From contig JAMDCE010000233.1 in NCBI GenBank assembly GCA_023489135.1, positions 1 to 13,045 on the forward strand: 13,045 nucleotides of DNA, given 5' to 3'. A program made the position numbers and the translations under genes. Positions within the stretch are counted from its first letter, which is position 1. Every line of letters starts with the position of its first letter. Shown piece by piece: positions 6,713-13,045 of this stretch. The notes under the pieces are model-generated. The model had not been told where the DNA came from, made no database searches, and saw nothing but the letters and a program-made list of their open reading frames with translations. The DNA is from Chloroflexota bacterium (GTDB lineage Bacteria; Chloroflexota; Chloroflexia; JAMDCE01).

Positions 6713-7804
6713 CTAACCTTGTATTTCCCTCATCCACCGCTCGACCCAGGCGCCCTGCCGCTCGGCGATCTTGTTGGAATCATAGACCAGGAGTTTCTGC
6801 GCGAGCTTGGCTTTGACCTCCTCGGGGATAACAGCCTTCTTGTTGAATACTGAGATGACATACTCTCTGGACCAGCCGGCCTGGGCTTCCGGGCTGAGGT
6901 ACTCGTTGATGAACTTCTCGGCCAGGTCCCTGGCCTTCGTCCCCTTGACGATCTCCGCTCGCGCCGGGGCCGCCAGCCCACCCTCTTTGGGAACCACCAT
7001 CGCCACGGGCCGGCCTTTATTTGCTTCGTCGTTCCAGATGTTGATACCGGTGAGAACGAACACATCCTCGTCGAAAAGGGGTCGAACGTCGCCTATGGCC
7101 TTCCAGTATTTTCGGACGTTGGGCGAAAGCCTCTTGACCGCCTCGAAGCCGGGCTCGATGTTATCGTATCCACCACCATTCATTACTGCGGCCTGCAGCA
7201 GGAATAGAACCCCCTGCGCTATGTTGATGGCCGGCGGCACGATCACGTTCTTATACTCGGGCTTCCACAGATCCGCCCACGATTCCGGCGGCTTGACTTT
7301 GACCAGGTTCTTGTTGTAAACAATAACGGTGGCGTGGCTGTGTACGATTGGTCCATAGCCGCTGGGATCGAGTGCTTCCTGTGCCAGGTCCTTCATATTC
7401 GGCACGTTGTCGGCATTGACCTTCTCAACCAGCCCTTCACCGATAAGCACCGCGGCCGGGAAATCGTCGACTATGATCAGGTCCTGAGTTGGGCTGGCTT
7501 TCTCCGCCTTGAGTCTGCTCACCATTTCGGCGGAAGTGCCGGGGGTGATTTCCACCGTCACGCCGTACTTCTTCTCGAATGGCTCGACCACTAGCTTTCG
7601 GGCGACGTTCTCGTATTGACCGCCGTTCAGCATGATCCTAAGGGTTTTTGGCCCGGATGGCTGGGCAGTGCCACCTATCGTGCACGCCAGGGGTGATGCC
7701 CCAAGGGCACCAAGGGCGGCGGCTCCCAAGGCCCCTTTGAGGAAAGACCGCCGGCTGTGCCTGCTCCAGGAGCTATCTGCTTGGTTCTTTGACTCGGTTA
7801 CCAT
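6713..7804 (-). CDS. Tat-exported ABC transporter solute-binding protein
   Basis: This 363-residue periplasmic binding protein resembles the family-1 / iron(III)-polyamine type (PotD/FbpA-like). The N-terminus has a textbook twin-arginine motif S17-R-R-S-F-L-K23 followed by an alanine/glycine-rich hydrophobic stretch and SPLAC41, so it is probably exported folded through Tat and perhaps lipid-anchored at C41 (the lipobox is imperfect). The mature domain starts near residue 54 (LRIMLNGGQYENVARK), and EKFINEYLSPEAQAGW near the C-terminus is typical of this group. The ATG at 7804 is preceded by AGAAGGAGGGA. No permease or ATPase gene is in the window. It lies directly downstream of another, unrelated binding protein, with an 18-bp palindrome in the 78-nt gap. 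The ligand is unknown; Tat export hints that it may fold or bind a cofactor before export. Confidence 0.87.
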   Translation of the reverse strand: MVTESKNQADSSWSRHSRRSFLKGALGAAALGALGASPLACTIGGTAQPSGPKTLRIMLNGGQYENVARKLVVEPFEKKYGVTVEITPGTSAEMVSRLKAEKASPTQDLIIVDDFPAAVLIGEGLVEKVNADNVPNMKDLAQEALDPSGYGPIVHSHATVIVYNKNLVKVKPPESWADLWKPEYKNVIVPPAINIAQGVLFLLQAAVMNGGGYDNIEPGFEAVKRLSPNVRKYWKAIGDVRPLFDEDVFVLTGINIWNDEANKGRPVAMVVPKEGGLAAPARAEIVKGTKARDLAEKFINEYLSPEAQAGWSREYVISVFNKKAVIPEEVKAKLAQKLLVYDSNKIAERQGAWVERWMREIQG

Positions 7805-7860
7805 TGAGTTCCCTCCTTCTTCCTTTGACGGCTACGGTTGATACTGGCCAATCTTTGATG

Positions 7861-7878
7861 TGAAATACGCGTATTTCA
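7861..7878. promoter_or_regulatory. 18-bp perfect palindrome, possible operator
   Basis: TGAAATACGCGTATTTCA is an exact inverted repeat. It lies 4 nt beyond the stop codon of the NMT1-type binding protein and 57 nt before the start of the Tat-exported binding protein. The stem is AT-rich and is not followed by a T-run on the minus strand, so it is a poor terminator. Length and form fit an operator for a dimeric repressor, for example TetR-type. It does not match the usual GntR pattern (GT...AC), so the adjacent GntR gene is not an obvious partner. Confidence 0.5.
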
Positions 7879-7882
7879 TTTG

Positions 7883-9046
7883 CTACTGTTTGGGAACCGT
7901 TCCCACAATTGCCAGGGCCTGCTCCAGGTAGCTCTCGTCGACGAGCGAACCCACCGGTATCGGCTCGGTGTACTGCACCGCTTTGGTTTCTATGAAGAAC
8001 CGCTGAACATCCTGAATGCTTTTCCTGTCCAGACGACCGTTCGGGTCCCAGTAGGGCCCGGGGATCGCCTTGAGCGTCTCAACCGGAGTCTTGGTGTACT
8101 TGGAAATTATGTCCAGAGCGACCGGATCGCTGTGTATCTTTCCCTCGTTCAGCTCTCGCACAGCTTTCAGATAGCCAACAAGGTAGTTACGAACCAGCAG
8201 TGGATTTTCCCTGGCCCACACCGAATTGGCGTAGATGGTACCGTATTGGCCACGGGGCACCGAAGCCTCCTTCAGCACCACACCCGCCCCAAGGTTAACC
8301 GCCCGACTGGCAATCGGCTCGCCGATAATGCCGGCGTCGATGGCTTTGTTCTGCAAAGCTACCAGCATCTCGGGCCAGGGTACGAGCGGGACGTCCACGT
8401 CCGCCATTTTGAGGTTGCCTTTTTCCAGCATCACGGCCATGCTGTATTCCAGCACTGTGCCCTTGCCGTTGAGGGCGACCTTCCGGCCTTTCAGGTCGGC
8501 CACTTTCCTCACGGCACCGGAATCGTAGAGGTCTTTTCGCACCACCAGGTATGAGCTAGCCTCCTGATTGGCGGATGCCACAATGGTCATGTCGGCTTTG
8601 CGAGCGAAGGCGTTGAAAGCGGCTACGCCCATAGTCACCTGGCCTAAGTGCAACTTGCCAGTAGCGATGAGGGTCATGATCTTCACGGTATCCGGAAAAG
8701 TCTCGATGGACAGATCGATCCCCTGCTCCTTCAGATAGCCCTTTTCAAAAGCCACGTAGTTTGGAGAGGCCATAACGGCTGGGATCATTCCGAAGCTCAG
8801 CTTCGCCGGAGTCGCCGCGGCTGATGCCGGGGTCGAGATCGCCGCCCTGGTGGGAGCCGCTTGTGATGCTGTGGGCACAGGCTCCTGCCTGGCAGGCGAA
8901 GGCGAGCCTTTGGTCAGTGGTGTCAAGTTTGCGGCCACCGTGGGAGAGGGAAGGGGTGACGACGGCGCAGAAGCGCAAGCGGATGCTAACATTGCGACAG
9001 CTATGAGGAATACTGTAGGAGCCCATGCCAAGAGTCGCTGGTACAC
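7883..9046 (-). CDS. NMT1/ThiY/SsuA-type substrate-binding lipoprotein
   Basis: The protein has 387 residues from the chosen start. It has a hydrophobic signal ending in the lipobox LASAC (Cys24), then a low-complexity Pro/Ser/Ala/Thr-rich linker (about 25-80), then an NMT1/THI5-like periplasmic binding domain from about residue 82 (LSFGMIPAVMASPNYVAFEKGYLKEQGI). GTG at 9046 is preferred because GGAGG (9054-9058) lies 7 nt upstream of it; the GTG at 9052 in the same frame is only 1 nt from that site. Members bind small organic compounds such as sulfonates, thiamine precursors or aromatic acids, for uptake by an ABC importer. The long linker suggests tethering to the outer face of a membrane. 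No permease or ATPase accompanies it. It is next to a second, unrelated binding protein and downstream of amidohydrolase 2. Confidence 0.88.
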   Translation of the reverse strand: MYQRLLAWAPTVFLIAVAMLASACASAPSSPLPSPTVAANLTPLTKGSPSPARQEPVPTASQAAPTRAAISTPASAAATPAKLSFGMIPAVMASPNYVAFEKGYLKEQGIDLSIETFPDTVKIMTLIATGKLHLGQVTMGVAAFNAFARKADMTIVASANQEASSYLVVRKDLYDSGAVRKVADLKGRKVALNGKGTVLEYSMAVMLEKGNLKMADVDVPLVPWPEMLVALQNKAIDAGIIGEPIASRAVNLGAGVVLKEASVPRGQYGTIYANSVWARENPLLVRNYLVGYLKAVRELNEGKIHSDPVALDIISKYTKTPVETLKAIPGPYWDPNGRLDRKSIQDVQRFFIETKAVQYTEPIPVGSLVDESYLEQALAIVGTVPKQ

Positions 9047-9053
9047 AACCACA

Positions 9054-9058
9054 CCTCC
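9054..9058 (-). promoter_or_regulatory. Ribosome binding site deciding the lipoprotein start
   Basis: On the minus strand GGAGG lies 7 nt before the GTG at 9046 but only 1 nt before the GTG at 9052. This favours the shorter form of the NMT1-type lipoprotein by two residues. Confidence 0.55.
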
Positions 9059-9152
9059 ACTAAAGAATTAGTTCTCTCACCAAACCCAGATTCGTTACAA
9101 CACCCCCGTTTAATCGTGCGGTGTCTAAGAGCGCCAGAGTTTATGTGAATGC

Positions 9153-9187
9153 CGGTGAAAGAAACCGCCTCGTTGCTGTTTTCACCG
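9153..9187. repeat. Inverted repeat CGGTGAAA...TTTCACCG
   Basis: Two perfect 8-nt arms (9153-9160 and 9180-9187) are separated by 19 nt. They lie between the stop of amidohydrolase 2 and the start of the NMT1-type binding protein. No T-run follows on the minus strand. It could be a regulatory site for the binding protein gene or a weak processing hairpin; an 8-bp match at this spacing could also be chance. Confidence 0.3.
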
Positions 9188-9220
9188 TCACGTTTTACCG
9201 GTGTAGGTTCGCACTTTCGA

Positions 9221-10207
9221 TCAGTGTAGGCCCAGGATGTCCAGTGAATTCTCAGAGTAAATCGATTGTCTCGCTTCTTCACTCAATTGTTCCAGCATAG
9301 CTAGTAGCTGCGCTGGCTCGCCCCCAATCACGTGCGGGAAATCCGTACCAAAGACTATGCGGTCAATCCCGACAAAATCGATGGTGTATCTAAGGGCGAA
9401 GAAGTTCGAGGAAACACAGTCGACGTACAACTTCTTGAAATAGTGGCTAGGGGGAATAGAGATGTTCTCCCGACACTCGGCGCGCAACCTGAAGGCATTA
9501 TCCACGCGCGCATGGATGAAAGGGATGACTCCGCCGAAATGCGGCACTATGAAACGAATGTTGGGGAATCTCTCGAGAACCCCGCTGAACGCCATCCTCG
9601 CGGCTGCAAGGGTGGTGTCGAAGAGATACCCAACGCTCGATTCGAGGTTGTACTCGCCCATTTGTTCAACGCCTGGAGGTATGGTCGGATGGAGGAGCAC
9701 CGGCAGGCGGTGACGATCCAGCAACTCGAATACGGGGGTGAATCGTTCGTCACTCAAAGGGAGCCCCGAGATGTTGGTCCCGATGATGGCACCGCGCATA
9801 CCCAGGCGCTCTACCGCTCGCTGCAGCTCATCGACCGACGCCTGGACGTCAAGCAGCGGCAGAGTTGCCAGGGCAAGAAACCTGTCTGGGTACCTGTCGA
9901 CAACCTCAGCCAAGCCATCGTTCGCCGTTGTTGCCAGTTCGATATTTGTTTCAGTATCCAGTGCAAAGACGTTCGCGGCAGCCAGAGATAGCACTTGAGT
10001 ATCGATGCCTAGCCTGTCCATATCAGCTATTCTTCGCTCCGCGTTCGTTAAGGCATCTCCCATTCTCAGATTAGCGAGGGCCCTCTGGTGCACGAGCTTC
10101 AATCGCGGGGAATCGTCGCTGTTCCCTGTTTTCTCAAGAAGACACGCAAGTTTCTCCGCGTATGACCCAGGCATAAAGTGGGCGTGGAAATCTACTAACA
10201 ACTCCAC
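9221..10207 (-). CDS. Amidohydrolase 2, ACMSD-like (Amidohydro_2 family)
   Basis: A 328-residue paralogue of amidohydrolase 1. Residues of the metal site are H8 and H10 in VDFHAHFMPGSY, H173 in VLLHPTIPPGVE, H223 in IVPHFGGVIPF and D289 in FGTDFPHVIGGEPA. The two proteins share the block (M/F)G(S/T)D(Y/F)PHVIG near the C-terminus but differ widely elsewhere, so they are old duplicates with probably different substrates. Two GTG codons stand in tandem. The second (10207) is preferred because AGAAGG lies 5 nt before it, against 2 nt for the first (10210). The gene follows flavoprotein 2 by about 100 nt, repeating the flavoprotein-amidohydrolase order of the first module. It is probably a nonoxidative decarboxylase or a hydrolase of a cyclic acid; this is inference from the family. 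Confidence 0.88.
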   Translation of the reverse strand: MELLVDFHAHFMPGSYAEKLACLLEKTGNSDDSPRLKLVHQRALANLRMGDALTNAERRIADMDRLGIDTQVLSLAAANVFALDTETNIELATTANDGLAEVVDRYPDRFLALATLPLLDVQASVDELQRAVERLGMRGAIIGTNISGLPLSDERFTPVFELLDRHRLPVLLHPTIPPGVEQMGEYNLESSVGYLFDTTLAAARMAFSGVLERFPNIRFIVPHFGGVIPFIHARVDNAFRLRAECRENISIPPSHYFKKLYVDCVSSNFFALRYTIDFVGIDRIVFGTDFPHVIGGEPAQLLAMLEQLSEEARQSIYSENSLDILGLH

Positions 10208-10308
10208 CACATCCTTCTAGCGTCCGTTCTCTCGACATCGGACCGACTGTCACAACGTCGCCGTCTTGTTCGATGGCCACCAGGCCAGGATCGCTATGCC
10301 GGCCACGC

Positions 10309-12009
10309 TCAGAACAGGTGCCGAATCGGTCTACCAATAATCGACGTTTTTTCGCCCTGCCTCTTCACAGCCAGGAACTTGAACCAATTGTCATTGTCCG
10401 TCTGAGGATAGTCCGCTCTATGGTGGCTCAAGCCGAACCTGCTTTCCTTCCTCTCCCTGGCGGCAAGAATCACCATCTCGGCATTGTCCAGTAGATTCAT
10501 TACTTCGAGGCAGCGCATCAGCTCGTGGGCGTTTTCCGCTCTCAGCTCGTTGTGGACTCGCCGCCGAAGTTTTTCCAGATGTTTGTAGCCGGCGTCGAGC
10601 ATGGATTCGGATCGGATTTGGCCAGCGTAGTACTGCATAGTGTTCTGGAGAGCGAGCAATGCCTCTGGCCACCTCGGTCCTGCCGGCCGGGACAGTATTC
10701 GTTCATAGAGCCGCTTTTTCTCGTCGATCTTTGCCTCGCCCTCGATCGAAAGTCCAATCTCACCCGTTTCCGCAGCTTGCCGTGCGGCCATTTCTCCAGC
10801 GTGATGGCCCAGGGTGAACGCTCCCGGCGACACGGAACGCATCACGCCACCGATGCAATCTCCCGCAGCAAACAGACCTTTGACGCCCGTCGACTCACAT
10901 CGGGCATCGATGGCCACTCCGGAATGCCCTCCCCCGACTTTAGCCTCGTACACGCCGAACTCTATCCGGTCCCGACCGAGATCCAGCCCTTCTTCCGACA
11001 GGTGGGTCAACAAGGGCTGATTGCCCTCGTTTTCGAGCGCCCACTTGATGTAATCCAGGTCGTTCTGGGAGGCTTCTGTGCAGTCCATGTAGATCGGCCC
11101 TCGTCCCTGTTCCAGGATTCGGAGGAATCCCTGAGGGCTCTCGACGGAGCGGTCAATAGCGAAGCGTGCGCCTGCTGGTGCGGTGGAACCGACCGCGCCG
11201 AGGGGCTGTCCCCGGCCATCGAGCACTCTGCCACCCGGAGTGTAGGACCCCCGGCCGCAGCGCTGGAAGTTCTTTGGCCCGGTGTGGTAGGTGGTGAACT
11301 CCATATTGATCAGCTCCGCTCCAGCCCGATAGGCCATCGCGTGCCCGTCACCTGTTTCTGAGCCAGCATAGCCGGTGTTGAAAAACATCCCGGTGGGATT
11401 TCGGTACAGCCTGTAAACGTTGCCGGTGGCCAGGACGACTGCCCTGGCGCGGAAGACGGTGACCTCTGCGCTGCGGGTGTTGATGCCAATGGCTCCACAT
11501 ACCGCCCCATCATCGGTCAACAGCTCCGTGACCATCATCCGGTTCACGATGGTCAAAGGTCTGCGGCCGGCCTCTTGAGTCAGCTTGACTTTGAGGTCCC
11601 GGCCGGCAAAATGCAGGAAGGTGGGCACCCGATGAATCTTCTTGACCAGGCGATAGCTGCCATTTTCGTCGCGCATTGGCACGCCGAAACGTTCCAAATC
11701 CTGAACCCTCTGGTAGCTGTTGCTGGCGATGAGCAGCGCCAGCTCCTGATCGAGGAATCCCCCGGCGAACTCGGTATGATCGCGAACGAGGTCTTCGAGG
11801 CTCAGCTGAGGCCCGTGTATCTCGGGTATGTAGGTCCAGCAGTGGTCGACACCCGTTGCCGCGCAGCCGCTGCGCCTCGTGTTGCCCTTCTCGGCCAACA
11901 CCACAGAGACGCCCAACTCGCTGGCCCTGATAGCAGCCATGCAGCCGGCAAGACCACCGCCGATGACAAGAACGTCGGCGTCCAGCGTTCTGGTGGACAA
12001 TTCTCCCAT
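10309..12009 (-). CDS. Flavoprotein 2, AprA/FrdA-like FAD-binding oxidoreductase
   Basis: A 566-residue paralogue of flavoprotein 1. It has the FAD motif VLVIGGGLAGCMAA (13-26), RRSGCAATGVDH (45-56; RSGCIAGGVDH in flavoprotein 1), the shared NPTGMFFN and MDCTEAS motifs, the second FAD site GLFAAGDCIGG, and a C-terminal RKESRF...HHRADYPQTDNDNW. The RSGC motif replaces the FAD-linking RSHT of FrdA/SdhA. The fumarate reductase-like Arg segment (APRNV in paralogue 1) is not conserved here, so the two flavoproteins probably act on different substrates. The ATG at 12009 is chosen because GGAGGAGG stands 6-7 nt upstream; the ATG at 12036 in the same frame would place that site inside the gene. Two AprB-like ferredoxins precede it by 181 nt and are likely electron partners. 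Cytoplasmic; reaction unknown. Confidence 0.88.
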   Translation of the reverse strand: MGELSTRTLDADVLVIGGGLAGCMAAIRASELGVSVVLAEKGNTRRSGCAATGVDHCWTYIPEIHGPQLSLEDLVRDHTEFAGGFLDQELALLIASNSYQRVQDLERFGVPMRDENGSYRLVKKIHRVPTFLHFAGRDLKVKLTQEAGRRPLTIVNRMMVTELLTDDGAVCGAIGINTRSAEVTVFRARAVVLATGNVYRLYRNPTGMFFNTGYAGSETGDGHAMAYRAGAELINMEFTTYHTGPKNFQRCGRGSYTPGGRVLDGRGQPLGAVGSTAPAGARFAIDRSVESPQGFLRILEQGRGPIYMDCTEASQNDLDYIKWALENEGNQPLLTHLSEEGLDLGRDRIEFGVYEAKVGGGHSGVAIDARCESTGVKGLFAAGDCIGGVMRSVSPGAFTLGHHAGEMAARQAAETGEIGLSIEGEAKIDEKKRLYERILSRPAGPRWPEALLALQNTMQYYAGQIRSESMLDAGYKHLEKLRRRVHNELRAENAHELMRCLEVMNLLDNAEMVILAARERKESRFGLSHHRADYPQTDNDNWFKFLAVKRQGEKTSIIGRPIRHLF

Positions 12010-12106
12010 AAGTCTCCTCCTCCGGTAACCATTCATGCCTTCAGGCGCACTCAGAAGCCAACCGGCCCTATGAGCCTATCCGATAGCCCTCACCTGTAGT
12101 CCCCCG

Positions 12107-12182
12107 ACCCCGCCCCGGCTGGGGACGAGCCCCCGCGCTACAGCTGGTGGCTTAGATCACGGTCGATTCAGGGAATGTGACA
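12107..12182 (+). repeat. MITE-like element, copy 3 (left end degraded)
   Basis: The sequence from 'ccccgccccggctgggg' through 'cccccgcgctacag' to 'ggtcgattcagggaatgtg' aligns with copy 2, with several changes in the middle ('ctggtggcttagatcacgg' for 'actcccgggttaggtcacgg'). The right terminal repeat AATGTGACA is at 12174-12182, 8 nt beyond the stop codon of ferredoxin 2. The central hairpin GGGG-ACGAG-CCCC (12121-12133) is kept. No left terminal repeat is recognisable. Confidence 0.7.
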
Positions 12183-12190
12183 TTGTCAAA

Positions 12191-12394
12191 CTATATACGC
12201 ACCATTTTGGGCGGGAAATAGTAACTTATGGCATCGCTGGGGCACTCGAGCCGGCATGCCCCGCAGTGCCAGCACTCGTCGGGGTATTCAACCTTAGCCA
12301 CGCCTTCATCTCCATCCATGCGCAGCACATCGCCGGGACAGATGTCATAGCACGTCCCGCAGCCGGTACAAGCATCCTGTATGATCGGCGGCAT
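12191..12394 (-). CDS. Ferredoxin 2, 2x[4Fe-4S], AprB-like
   Basis: This 67-residue protein has two complete four-cysteine cluster motifs: C9-TG-C12-GT-C15-YDI-C19-P and C41-WH-C44-GA-C47-RLE-C51-P. The arrangement, with the second motif starting PDECWHCGAC, recalls the ferredoxin core of APS reductase beta (PDMCWECYSC in AprB) but lacks the long AprB tail. It should be a cytoplasmic low-potential electron carrier. Its start is supported by GAGGAGGG upstream. It lies 16 nt after ferredoxin 1, so the two are co-transcribed, and 181 nt before flavoprotein 2, with a MITE-like element between. Confidence 0.9.
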   Translation of the reverse strand: MPPIIQDACTGCGTCYDICPGDVLRMDGDEGVAKVEYPDECWHCGACRLECPSDAISYYFPPKMVRI

Positions 12395-12410
12395 CTGGAC
12401 CCTCCTCTCG

Positions 12411-12611
12411 TCACAACCGCATCGGCAGCGGAATGTACAGCTTGATGGCTTCCACGGGGCACTCGATCACGCAGGCGCCGCAGTGCCAACATTCATCTGG
12501 GTATTTGGGTCGAACGGGGTATTCCTCGGTCTCCCCAAACACGTCCTCAGAGCACAAATCAAAACAGACGCCGCACGAGATGCAGCTTTCGTCGTTTACG
12601 ACCGGTGGCAT
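12411..12611 (-). CDS. Ferredoxin 1, 2x[4Fe-4S], AprB-like
   Basis: This 66-residue protein is a tandem paralogue of ferredoxin 2. Cysteines C10, C13, C16, C20 form the first motif and C41, C44, C47, C51 the second. The second motif, PDECWHCGACVIECP, is nearly identical to that of ferredoxin 2, while the first is diverged. The residue after C20 is Ser instead of the usual Pro, a substitution that may alter one cluster's environment. It is the first gene after the GntR fragment, with a 217-nt gap likely to hold the operon promoter. GGAGGA lies about 11 nt before the ATG. It probably passes electrons to or from the flavoproteins. Confidence 0.9.
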   Translation of the reverse strand: MPPVVNDESCISCGVCFDLCSEDVFGETEEYPVRPKYPDECWHCGACVIECPVEAIKLYIPLPMRL

Positions 12612-12717
12612 TTCTTTTTAATCCTCCACATCTGTAGCCAGTGCATGATCAGGGCATCTCATTTCCACTTTGCCTAGGCACCGGTGCCGCACCACCCCGC
12701 CCCGGGCAAGGGAATTC

Positions 12718-12734
12718 TTGGGGGACACCCCCAA
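12718..12734. repeat. Perfect GC hairpin TTGGGGG-ACA-CCCCCAA
   Basis: A 7-bp perfect stem closes a 3-nt loop. It lies in the gap between ferredoxin 1 and the GntR gene, in a C-rich stretch ('cacccccaaccccccggcc'). No T-run is present, so termination for the GntR gene is possible but not typical. Its core resembles the GGGGG-ACNAG-CCCCC hairpin of the MITE-like element, though flanks do not match. Confidence 0.45.
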
Positions 12735-12828
12735 CCCCCCGGCCGGACACGGCACCAGCTTCAAAACTTGCCCGCCCCGACGCTCGTCTGGTTTCGACCA
12801 CTACCAGGAGCGAGGGGAGCAGCGAGCA

Positions 12829-13045
12829 CTATTTTGCTAAGGAGATTTGAAGCTTTTTTTCCAGCCTTTTCTCGAAACTGTCCAGGTGGCGACGCATGGC
12901 CACCTCGGCGCCGTCTGGGTCCCTGCCGGCCACCGCTTCATAGATCTTACGGTGAAACCTTGCGGAACTCAGGACCATCTCCCGATCGATAGGCAACAAG
13001 TCGATCGAGCGAAAAATAAGCTCCCTGAGGGCACGAAGCGTCATC
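12829..13045 (-). CDS. GntR-family regulator, FCD domain, C-terminal fragment
   Basis: The open frame runs off the right edge, so only about 71 C-terminal residues are visible. The pattern FHRKIYEAVAGRDPDGAEVAMRRHL matches the last helices of the FCD ligand-binding domain of FadR-type GntR regulators. H31 and H53 (counted from the first visible Met) are two of the usual metal-binding histidines. The DNA-binding winged-helix part lies outside the window. Such regulators usually sense small carboxylic acids and control adjacent catabolic genes, so it probably controls the operon starting with the ferredoxins. The first visible Met is not taken as the true start. Confidence 0.8.
   Translation of the reverse strand, partial: MTLRALRELIFRSIDLLPIDREMVLSSARFHRKIYEAVAGRDPDGAEVAMRRHLDSFEKRLEKKLQISLAK

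Noticed and set aside
10134..10337. 67-residue minus-strand frame bridging flavoprotein 2 and amidohydrolase 2
   Set aside because: The segment in the roughly 100-nt gap (GLVAIEQDGDVVTVGP) looks faintly protein-like, but the frame overlaps both flanking genes out of phase and lacks a start signal.
12077..12087. Short palindrome CTATCCGATAG upstream of flavoprotein 2's neighbour repeat
   Set aside because: It has only 5-bp arms, and a match this short is expected by chance in 13 kb.
1..13045. CRISPR array, tRNA or rRNA genes
   Set aside because: No regularly spaced direct repeats, and no tRNA-like or rRNA-like conserved sequence was seen on either strand.

Overview
The window looks like part of a bacterial catabolic or redox cluster from an uncultured, GC-rich, probably anaerobic or facultative organism. 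Several things point that way: a UbiD-type decarboxylase, two flavoproteins resembling fumarate reductase or APS reductase, two small 2x[4Fe-4S] ferredoxins, and intergenic dispersed repeats (variants of 'TTCGCTGCGCTCAGGATGACA' and 'CACCGCGGAGACGCAGAG'). From general knowledge I associate such repeats with Chloroflexota and some deltaproteobacterial-type genomes. Chloroflexota is my best guess, but the sequence alone does not settle the phylum.

Layout: positions 1-618 hold no gene I can support. A plus-strand gene at 619-2268 encodes a UbiD-family (prFMN) decarboxylase with its catalytic residues intact. It is convergent with everything else. Positions 2269-2696 are a repeat-rich spacer. All other genes lie on the minus strand and so read from right to left: the C-terminal end of a GntR/FCD regulator (cut by the window edge), two tandem ferredoxins (12611-12191), flavoprotein 2 (12009-10309), amidohydrolase 2 (10207-9221), an NMT1/ThiY-type substrate-binding lipoprotein (9046-7883), a Tat-exported family-1-type solute-binding protein (7804-6713), flavoprotein 1 (6581-4905), amidohydrolase 1 (4908-3910, overlapping flavoprotein 1 by 4 nt) and a HisC-like aminotransferase (3779-2697).

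The most striking feature is a repeated two-gene module: an AprA/FrdA-like flavoprotein followed by an ACMSD-like (Amidohydro_2) metal-dependent decarboxylase/hydrolase. It occurs twice. The copies are diverged, and two unrelated periplasmic binding proteins sit between them. The paired ferredoxins resemble the ferredoxin core of AprB and are natural electron carriers for the flavoproteins. With UbiD, the cluster would contain three decarboxylase-type enzymes, redox enzymes and substrate capture. My working inference is uptake and reductive or decarboxylative breakdown of an aromatic or heterocyclic acid. The substrate cannot be read from the sequence.

Non-coding structure: a MITE-like element is present in three copies (one apparently complete, 100 bp, with 9-bp perfect terminal inverted repeats), all just beyond the 3' ends of genes. 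There is also an 18-bp perfect palindrome upstream of the Tat substrate-binding protein, an inverted pair of REP-like repeats after ubiD, and several GC hairpins.
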